Below are positions 1-4,905 of a stretch of 10,157 bases of DNA, in pieces (the first letter of the stretch is position 1; every line of letters starts with the position of its first letter). The notes below the pieces were generated by a model, which did not search any database, had not been told where the DNA came from, and saw only the letters and a program-made list of their open reading frames with translations. The DNA comes from Kiritimatiellia bacterium. Lineage in GTDB: Bacteria; Verrucomicrobiota; Kiritimatiellia; RFP12; UBA1067. Both the position numbers and the translations under genes were made by a program. The stretch is from the NCBI GenBank assembly GCA_900771305.1, contig CAAGNL010000448.1, forward strand, positions 1 to 10,157. The letters run 5' to 3'.

Positions 1-18
1 ATCTTGCACGGTGGCTTC

Positions 19-60
19 TTTGTTCTGCCGTGTCCCAAATTTGTTCTAACTTTTCCCAAG
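19..60. repeat. Two-copy imperfect 21-bp direct repeat
   Basis: Unit 19-39 and unit 40-60 both begin TTTGTTCT and both carry CCCAA near the end; 16 of 21 positions match by eye. It lies about 90 bp upstream of the -35 box of the next gene, so it could be a tandem operator or part of a longer array that continues outside the window. Function unknown. Confidence 0.4.
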
Positions 61-150
61 TTCGGCTGCGAAATACAGTTGAATTCCCGGCTTGAGCAGC
101 CTTACTTCCGCGAGAGGGTGAAAAATGGGTAAACTCCAGGGGCTTTCCCG

Positions 151-180
151 TTGGCGCGGCGCGGTGAGATTTGGTAGACT
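151..180 (+). promoter_or_regulatory. Sigma-70-like promoter for the NPCBM/LacZ-fragment gene
   Basis: TTGGCG (151-156), an 18-nt spacer and TAGACT (175-180). The -10 box ends only 6 nt before the ATG at 187, so the transcript would start at or next to the start codon (leaderless). No Shine-Dalgarno sequence is visible. The box and the following bases (TAGACTGGCGGC then ATG) resemble those before the ATG at 7631 on the other strand. Confidence 0.5.
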
Positions 181-186
181 GGCGGC

Positions 187-1806
187 ATGAAGACGATTGT
201 TCTTACGTTGGTGGCCGGCTGGGCCGTGGTGACGACGCGTGCGGAGACCCGCCTTGTGCGCGCGGTGCTGGACACCTCGTTCGCCGAACCGCGTTCGGCC
301 ATGGAGGGCGGTGTGTTCGTGAAGAACGGGCACGCGCCGGGGCGCGGCTACACGGTCCCCGTGCGCGGTCCGTCCGACTGGGACGTGATTCGCGCCGGGG
401 CGCGGCGGCTGCTCGGGCAGGTCGGGGTCGCCGACGGCGCGGCGGGGACGCTCGAGTTCCAGCTTTCGGACGGCGACCGCGTCCTCTGGACGAGTGGCGT
501 GCTGTCTGCGGATGACCCGCTCCTGGACTTCGATGTCGACGTCGCACACGCCGGCATCGTGACGCTCTCGACGCGCGGCGCCGCCGCCGGCGCCTGGGTC
601 GACCTGCAGGCGCTCATGGGGCCGCCGGAGGATGGCGAGGCGCCGATGGCGACGTACCGCGCGCACCGTTTCGAGAGCCGTCCGCCGTGGGAGAATCCGC
701 TCCGCTTCCGCGAGGGGACGCTGCCACAGACGGCTTCGCTGACGTTGCCCGGAGACCGCACGCCCAGCCCGCAGGCGGCGGAGGTGAAGTACGCGCACCG
801 CGACGTCCTCGTGACGGCGGTGGACGCGCCGGCGGGGCGCTTCCGCCTTTTCAACGATGCCTTCTTCGTCAACCTCGACCGGTACGAGATGATCTGGGAG
901 TACGCTGAGAACGGCGTCGTGAAGGAGACCGGTGGTCCGCGCCGGGAAGCCTTGGCCCCGCGCACGGCACTGTCCGTGCAGCTGCCGCCGCGGCCGCGCA
1001 AGGCGGACGCGCTCCAGACCTGGACGTTCGTCTTCCGTCTCGCCGAGGCGACGCCGTGGGCGCCCAAGGGCTTTGAATGCGCCCGCGAGCAGGTCGCGCT
1101 CCTGCCGGAGGCCCCGGTCGAGCTGCCGCCCTCCGGGCCGCTTCTGCTCCCCGACTTCAAGACGTTCCGTCCGTCGTTCTTCCGCGCGCCGACGGACAAC
1201 GACCGGGGCTGGAACATGGCGGCCGAGTGCCGCTTCTGGCGGACGTTCGACGATCCCGCGACGCTGAAGGTGACGCGGCGCGGGAAGGGGGCGCACGTCG
1301 CACTGTCGCTGGACGCGCGCGGGAAGGGGCTTCCGGTCGTTCCGCGCGTCGGCTTCTCGTTCCGGCTGCCACGCACGTTTGTGCGCGCGCGCTGGCTCGG
1401 ACGCGGCCCCGGCGAGTCGTACTCGGACCGCAAGGCATCCGCGACATACGGACTCTGGTCGCTGCCGTTCGACAAGTTCTTTTTCCCCTACGTGGAGCCG
1501 CAGGAGTCCGGTACGCGGACGGACGTCCTAGCCGTCCGCTTTGAGACGGCGGACGGACGCGGCTTCTCCGTGCGCGCCGCCCGCCCATTCTCCTTCTCCA
1601 TCTCGCCCTACACGATCGACGAGCTTATGGCGCGCAAGCATCCGTGCGAACTGAGGAACTGCGGCGAGTGGATTGTCCACGTCGATGGCGCCCAGATGGG
1701 GCTTGGCGGACGGAACAGCTGGGGTGCCAGGCCGCGCAGGGAATACCTGATCTCGCCGGAAGACGTCCATGCGTTCACGTTCGAGATCGGTGGTGGGGCA
1801 TGGTAG
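187..1806 (+). CDS. Secreted NPCBM-like / LacZ C-terminal domain protein without catalytic barrel
   Basis: A 539-residue exported protein. Residues 1-19 are a signal peptide with likely cleavage after TTRA. Residues about 22-145 look like an NPCBM-type carbohydrate-binding beta-sandwich, ending in the usual WVDLQAL-like strand. Residues about 195-285 match LacZ domain 4 (PSPQAAEVKY, then the NDAFFVNLDRYEMIWEY strand pair). Residues about 325-535 match the LacZ small-chain domain 5: FRAPTDNDRGW (332-342), GRGPGESYSDR (405-415), EPQESGTRTD (437-446) and GLGGRNSWG (505-513). The sugar-binding, immunoglobulin-like and TIM-barrel domains of GH2, with both catalytic glutamates, are absent, so it cannot hydrolyse lactose alone. 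W512 aligns with the active-site tryptophan (Trp999) of E. coli LacZ, so a LacM-like role completing another subunit's active site is possible; a glycan-binding role is the alternative. The ATG at 187 is supported by the signal peptide and the promoter spacing. Confidence 0.88.
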   Translation: MKTIVLTLVAGWAVVTTRAETRLVRAVLDTSFAEPRSAMEGGVFVKNGHAPGRGYTVPVRGPSDWDVIRAGARRLLGQVGVADGAAGTLEFQLSDGDRVLWTSGVLSADDPLLDFDVDVAHAGIVTLSTRGAAAGAWVDLQALMGPPEDGEAPMATYRAHRFESRPPWENPLRFREGTLPQTASLTLPGDRTPSPQAAEVKYAHRDVLVTAVDAPAGRFRLFNDAFFVNLDRYEMIWEYAENGVVKETGGPRREALAPRTALSVQLPPRPRKADALQTWTFVFRLAEATPWAPKGFECAREQVALLPEAPVELPPSGPLLLPDFKTFRPSFFRAPTDNDRGWNMAAECRFWRTFDDPATLKVTRRGKGAHVALSLDARGKGLPVVPRVGFSFRLPRTFVRARWLGRGPGESYSDRKASATYGLWSLPFDKFFFPYVEPQESGTRTDVLAVRFETADGRGFSVRAARPFSFSISPYTIDELMARKHPCELRNCGEWIVHVDGAQMGLGGRNSWGARPRREYLISPEDVHAFTFEIGGGAW

Positions 1807-1828
1807 GGGCCGACGTCCCCGGCGGCCC
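1807..1828 (+). terminator. GC-rich hairpin directly after the stop codon
   Basis: GGGCCG (1807-1812) pairs perfectly with CGGCCC (1823-1828) across a 10-nt loop, starting at the base after the TAG. There is no T-run after it, so it is at best a weak or factor-assisted terminator, or a 3'-end-protecting stem. In GC-rich DNA such a stem can arise by chance. Confidence 0.3.
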
Positions 1829-2225
1829 GCGTCCCCAAGGATGTTCCCGTGCGCGCGGCGATGTAGTTTCGACGTACAGGGCTGACACATTAAAAATATC
1901 TGTCATATGATAAAGATTCTTCCCGATAAGGCAATCTTGGGCCAGATTGCGGAAATTGAGCGTCTTCGTGAACAATGCGGAGCAGTAAAGTTGCCCGTAT
2001 CAATCACTTTGACATTGCGGAAAAATTCACGGAAGCGAAAAGACGGGGGACCTGAAGTGTCGTGCTGGTGACAAGTCTGCCGTCATCCTGGACGCCAGAC
2101 GCGAGATCGCCTGCGCGGGCGACGCCTGGTGTGTGACGGTGGCGTGAAAAACTGATGACCAAAGGTGTCAACCGTCCGGATTCCCACTGCGTCGGACCAG
2201 ATGGTGGACGAAAGCCGCGGCGTCC
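1829..2225. other. Non-coding stretch with AT-rich island
   Basis: No solid gene on either strand. Roughly 1880-2045 is clearly more AT-rich than the flanking genes, which suggests foreign or decayed DNA. It holds two short overlapping + frames (listed separately). From about 2090 the composition returns to GC-rich, with a small stem TCGCC (2107-2111) / GGCGA (2118-2122). Longer open frames on the minus strand here lack a start context and recognisable motifs. Confidence 0.5.
1907..2074 (+). pseudogene. Possible gene remnant: short ORF beginning MIKILPDKAILGQIAEIERL
   Basis: An ATG at 1907 opens a frame of 55 codons to the TGA at 2072-2074. The first 30 or so residues (charged, amphipathic, AEIERLREQ core) look like real protein, whereas the rest (ITLTLRKNSRKRKDGG) does not. 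A second frame from the ATG at 1975 continues with protein-like sequence (ARINHFDIAEKFTEAKRR) to a TGA at 2053-2055, which fits a frameshift joining the two. The N-terminal helix weakly recalls the leading helix of Fic-family proteins, but this is only an impression. It could equally be two chance frames in an AT-rich island. Confidence 0.25.
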
Positions 2226-2254
2226 TTGCGGCAGATATGCTGGTGTGGTATCAT
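2226..2254 (+). promoter_or_regulatory. Promoter of the sigma-factor gene
   Basis: TTGCGG (2226-2231), a 17-nt spacer and TATCAT (2249-2254), with TGTGG just before the -10 box. The -10 box ends 8 nt before the ATG at 2263, so transcription should begin within a few bases of the start codon. This placement excludes the longer in-frame start at 2155 and argues for a leaderless mRNA. Confidence 0.6.
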
Positions 2255-2262
2255 TTCCCCGT

Positions 2263-2868
2263 ATGGAAAACCACAATCTGCAGCTCAGGATTGCACAGGC
2301 GTTCACGGAGAACCGGGAACGCCTGCTGGCGTTGGTGAGACGGAATCTCAAGCCAGTGCTCCTCAAGCGGATGTCGTATGAGGACGTTCTGTCGACCGTC
2401 TATGAGAACGCGGCGAAGCGTCTGGCCTATTTTTCGGACAATGAGGACGTCCCCATCTACTTCAAGTTCCGCACGATTCTTCTGCAGACGATCACGGGCC
2501 TGGAGCGTCGGCATCTGGCGGCGGAGTCGCGCGATGCGTACAGGGAAGTTGAAAGTTGCGAGTTGAAGGTTGAAAGTCCCGACGGCGACGTGCGGGAGAT
2601 GGAATTTGTGGCGGATGTCACATCGCCCGCCTCCCATCTGGACCGAGACGAGCGGCATCGCCTGCTTCGTGCGGCAATTGACGCGTTGCCGGAAAACGAC
2701 CGGCGCATCATCGTCCTTCGGCACTTCGACGATCTCGGCAACAACGAGTGCGCGGCGATTCTCGGCATCGAACCGAAGGCCGCTTCGATCCGCTATGTCC
2801 GCGCGCTGGAGAAACTTGAGAAGAAGCTGATGGAGCTGTCGTGTTTTGGAAAGGGCAGAGAGGGGTGA
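2263..2868 (+). CDS. ECF-type RNA polymerase sigma factor (Rhodopirellula/Verrucomicrobium-like)
   Basis: A 201-residue sigma-70 family protein that would direct RNA polymerase to a target promoter set. Region 2 covers about residues 12-85 (SYEDVLSTVYENAAKRL, then YFKFRTILLQTITGLERRH). Region 4 covers about 132-190: LRAAIDALPENDRRIIVLRH, then the NNECAAILGIEPKAASIRYVRALEKL helix-turn-helix. Regions 1.1 and 3 are missing, as expected for ECF factors. The ATG at 2263 is chosen because the promoter's -10 box ends 8 nt upstream; an in-frame ATG at 2155 would add 36 residues unlike the family. The linker between regions 2 and 4 (about residues 95-105, EVESCELKVES) is encoded by a 7-bp tandem repeat. 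No anti-sigma gene is adjacent in this window, so its regulation and targets are unknown. Confidence 0.85.
   Translation: MENHNLQLRIAQAFTENRERLLALVRRNLKPVLLKRMSYEDVLSTVYENAAKRLAYFSDNEDVPIYFKFRTILLQTITGLERRHLAAESRDAYREVESCELKVESPDGDVREMEFVADVTSPASHLDRDERHRLLRAAIDALPENDRRIIVLRHFDDLGNNECAAILGIEPKAASIRYVRALEKLEKKLMELSCFGKGREG
2546..2577 (+). repeat. 7-bp tandem repeat inside the sigma-factor gene
   Basis: About 4.5 copies of a heptamer with consensus AAGTTGA: AAGTTGA (2546-2552), AAGTTGC (2553-2559), GAGTTGA (2560-2566), AGGTTGA (2567-2573), then AAGT. Because 7 is not a multiple of 3, each copy is read in a different frame, and the whole gives EVESCELKVES in the linker between sigma regions 2 and 4. 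The AT-richer composition contrasts with the surrounding gene. Confidence 0.8.
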
Positions 2869-2881
2869 GAGTGGAAGAGGA

Positions 2882-2929
2882 ATTCAAACATTCTTTGATT
2901 CAAACATTCAGACATTCAAACATTGCTTC
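2882..2929. repeat. Three-copy 16-bp-period direct repeat
   Basis: The 11-mer ATTCAAACATT occurs at 2882-2892, 2898-2908 and 2914-2924, exactly 16 bp apart, with variable 5-bp fill (CTTTG, CAGAC, GCTTC). It fills most of the 70-bp gap between the sigma-factor stop and the stop of the convergent histidine kinase. No stem-loop terminator is visible in that gap, so the repeat is the only structure there. Confidence 0.8.
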
Positions 2930-2938
2930 CCGAGTCAC

Positions 2939-4234
2939 CTAGATTGGCAGTGAAACGGTGAATGTCGTTCCATGACCGACTTCGGACGTGCAGACGATTC
3001 TGCCGCCATAGGAGGTGACGATGGCCTGCACGAGCGCGAGACCGAGGCCGTTCCCGGGCTGGTGGCGCGAGGAGTCCGCCCGCCAGAAGCGCTTGAAGAC
3101 GAAGGGAATGTCGGCGGGCGCGATGCCGCAGCCGGTGTCGGAGACGGAGAGTTTGATAACCGAACTTTCCTTGTCCAACACGACGGAGATCGAGCCTCCA
3201 CGGGGTGTGAACTTGATCGCGTTGTCGATGAGGTTGCCGAGAAGCTGCTGCAACTTTCCTTTGTGGCCGGAGAAGAGAACCGGACCTTCCGAAATCCGCG
3301 TCTCAAGGTTGAGACCGGCGTCCTCGATTGCGGGCGCGTAGAGGTCGCAGGCTCTACGGACGAAGGCGGCGAGGTCGATGTTTTCACGAGGGGTACGCTC
3401 GATCTTGGCATCCGTCTGGGAAATCTCAAGCATCGTGTTGATGAGATTCAGCAGGACGTCCGTCTCGGTATGAACTTGGACTGCCAGCGGTTCGGGGAGG
3501 CTGCCGCCGGTCATTTCGGTTTCCGCGGCCATGGAGAGGCGCGTGAGCGGCGTGCGCAGGTCGTGTGCGATGTCGTCCGTCAGATGCCTGAGTTCGGTGT
3601 AGGCGGCGTCCTTCTCGGCAACGAGCTGGTTGAGCCTGAGAATGCGGCCTCCGACGAGGTAGGTGGAAATGCAGGAGAGGATCGTAATCAAGGCGGAGAC
3701 GCCGCCCAAGGTTGAGACGAGGAAGATGAGGAAGGCTTCGACATCGCTGACGTCGCAGGCGAGGACGATGTTCCCTCCGTCTGGCAACGGGCGCGTGGTG
3801 AAGCGGACGGCGCCATGTCGGCTGGCGTCCTCAAGACCCTCGCGTTCCGTGTAGAACCGTCCCGAGGTCCAGCCTCGTCTGGTGAGGCGTACAAGTCGGT
3901 TCCGGAAGCCTCGCGGGATCTGTGTCGCGTAGCGGACGGCATTGGTCGCGTCCGTGACGAGGATGAAGGTCTTGTTGGGGTTGTGTTCTTCGGCGTCTTC
4001 GTCGATGCAGTGCCTGAACGCCTGGGTGAGACCGCCGAACTGCCGGTATTCGGCCTGGAGGTCGTCGGAAATCCGGTTGAGCTTCTCCTCGACGTCTCCG
4101 ATCATGTAGCGGTAGGCGATGACCGTCACGACAACGGTGGCGAGAATGGAGAGACAGCCTGTTGTGAGGAAGGTCGAGAGGACCATGCGTCCACGCAGGG
4201 ACAGTCCCGTGGTTTCAGCGTTCTTCCAGGACAT
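2939..4234 (-). CDS. Sensor histidine kinase of a two-component system
   Basis: A 431-residue inner-membrane kinase. TM1 is at about residues 18-42, an extracytoplasmic sensor region at about 46-164, and TM2 at about 165-195. The DHp H-box is DIAHDLRTPLTRL with phosphoacceptor H224. The ATPase domain has the N-box around GNLIDNAIKF (N334, N338), G1 DTGCGI (366-371), F-box FKRFWRAD (380-387) and G2 GNGLGL (394-399), so all catalytic elements are intact. Only about 25 residues separate TM2 from the H-box, which is too short for a standard HAMP domain. The ATG at 4234 overlaps the last 20 bases of the response regulator, implying translational coupling; an open extension upstream to 4387 is only a shadow of that gene. 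Closest architecture known to me: CusS/PmrB-type kinases. The stimulus is unknown. Confidence 0.92.
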   Translation of the reverse strand: MSWKNAETTGLSLRGRMVLSTFLTTGCLSILATVVVTVIAYRYMIGDVEEKLNRISDDLQAEYRQFGGLTQAFRHCIDEDAEEHNPNKTFILVTDATNAVRYATQIPRGFRNRLVRLTRRGWTSGRFYTEREGLEDASRHGAVRFTTRPLPDGGNIVLACDVSDVEAFLIFLVSTLGGVSALITILSCISTYLVGGRILRLNQLVAEKDAAYTELRHLTDDIAHDLRTPLTRLSMAAETEMTGGSLPEPLAVQVHTETDVLLNLINTMLEISQTDAKIERTPRENIDLAAFVRRACDLYAPAIEDAGLNLETRISEGPVLFSGHKGKLQQLLGNLIDNAIKFTPRGGSISVVLDKESSVIKLSVSDTGCGIAPADIPFVFKRFWRADSSRHQPGNGLGLALVQAIVTSYGGRIVCTSEVGHGTTFTVSLPI

Positions 4235-4889
4235 AGCCGAATCCCCGTAGGGTGTGGATGAGTTCCTTCTCGCCTGGTGCCGTGATCTTGGTCCGGAGAC
4301 GGCTGACACGGCACTCGACGACGTTGGTGCGCGGATCGAAGGCGTAGTCCCAGACGCGGTCCATGATCGTCGTCTTCGAGACGACACGCCCCTTGTTGCG
4401 CATCAGGTATTCGAGCAGCTGGTATTCGAGGGGCTGCAGGTCGATGCGGCGTCCGGCCCGGACGACCCGATGCGTGACGAGGTCCATCTCGAGATCGGCG
4501 ATGCGGAGGGTCGTCGACTCCGGCGTGGAACTGGAACGGCGCAGAAGCGCCTGCACGCGGGCGAGGAGCTCGGCGATGGAGAAGGGCTTGGCGAGGTAGT
4601 CGTCGGCACCGGCTTCGAGACCTTCGATCTTCGCCTCCACGCTGCCACGGGCGCTGAGGATGATGACGGGCAGTTTGCTGCCGACGGCCCGCAGGCGGCG
4701 GATGATCTCGAGTCCATCCATCTTGGGGAGCATGATGTCCATCACCGCGGCGGCGTAGTCGCCGTTCCGCGCGGCTGCGAGGCCTTCTTCGCCATCGCGC
4801 GCAAGCGTCACGGCATGCCCCTCGCGGCGAAAGCCCTCCGAGACGAATTCGGCGACCTTGGCGTCGTCCTCTACAATCAGAATGTGCAT
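4215..4889 (-). CDS. OmpR/PhoB-family response regulator
   Basis: A 224-residue transcription factor. The receiver domain (about 1-118) has the acidic pair E7/D8/D9, phosphoacceptor D51 (in VMDIMLP), the switch residue S79 (in IILSAR) and K101 (in YLAKPFS). A winged-helix DNA-binding domain (about 125-222) includes LEYQLLEYLMRNKGRVVSK, then VVECRVSRLRTKI and the closing TLRGFGYVLEE hairpin. The kinase encoded immediately downstream is its likely partner. The start lies 16 bp after the stop of the glycosyltransferase-phosphatase gene on the same strand, so the regulator is probably co-transcribed with the envelope genes it may control. A TATAAT box inside that 16-bp gap suggests an additional promoter. 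Confidence 0.94.
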   Translation of the reverse strand: MHILIVEDDAKVAEFVSEGFRREGHAVTLARDGEEGLAAARNGDYAAAVMDIMLPKMDGLEIIRRLRAVGSKLPVIILSARGSVEAKIEGLEAGADDYLAKPFSIAELLARVQALLRRSSSTPESTTLRIADLEMDLVTHRVVRAGRRIDLQPLEYQLLEYLMRNKGRVVSKTTIMDRVWDYAFDPRTNVVECRVSRLRTKITAPGEKELIHTLRGFGYVLEER

Positions 4890-4895
4890 GGAGGG

Positions 4896-4901
4896 ATTAT
4901 A
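4896..4901 (-). promoter_or_regulatory. Internal -10 box before the response regulator
   Basis: On the minus strand a perfect TATAAT (4901 down to 4896) sits in the 16-bp gap after the upstream stop codon, followed by CCCTCC and the ATG at 4889. No good -35 hexamer lies 16-18 nt further upstream. If used, it would give a leaderless response-regulator transcript independent of the operon promoter. No Shine-Dalgarno sequence is present. Confidence 0.4.
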
Positions 4902-4905
4902 TCAT

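Larger units (their letters stand above)
1..186. other. Intergenic left edge, no gene supported
   Basis: No convincing gene. The + frame starting at base 1 is open to a stop at 130-132 (43 codons), but the peptide has no motif I recognise; it could be the tail of an upstream gene or chance. The stretch is more AT-rich than the genes beside it. It contains an imperfect 21-bp direct repeat (19-60), a spaced inverted repeat GGCTGC (64-69) / GCAGCC (96-101) of doubtful meaning, and a promoter at 151-180. Confidence 0.5.

Noticed and set aside
46..1475. Long minus-strand frames (46-1296 and 348-1475)
   Set aside because: Both lie antisense to the LacZ-fragment gene, have low-complexity Arg/Pro/Ser-rich translations and no recognisable motifs.
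2107..2122. Stem TCGCC/GGCGA as a riboswitch or terminator
   Set aside because: Only five pairs, GC-rich context, no T-run and no conserved riboswitch core; likely chance.
2155..2262. Upstream in-frame start giving a 237-residue sigma factor
   Set aside because: The extra 36 residues do not resemble sigma factors, and a good -35/-10 pair lies inside this stretch, 8 nt before the ATG at 2263.
2882..2929. CRISPR array
   Set aside because: Repeats are 11 bp with 5-bp fill, far too short for CRISPR repeat-spacer units, and no cas gene is present.
4235..4387. N-terminal extension of the histidine kinase
   Set aside because: The 51 extra residues are Ser/Arg-rich and are simply the response-regulator coding sequence read in another frame; the ATG at 4234 gives a normal kinase N-terminus.
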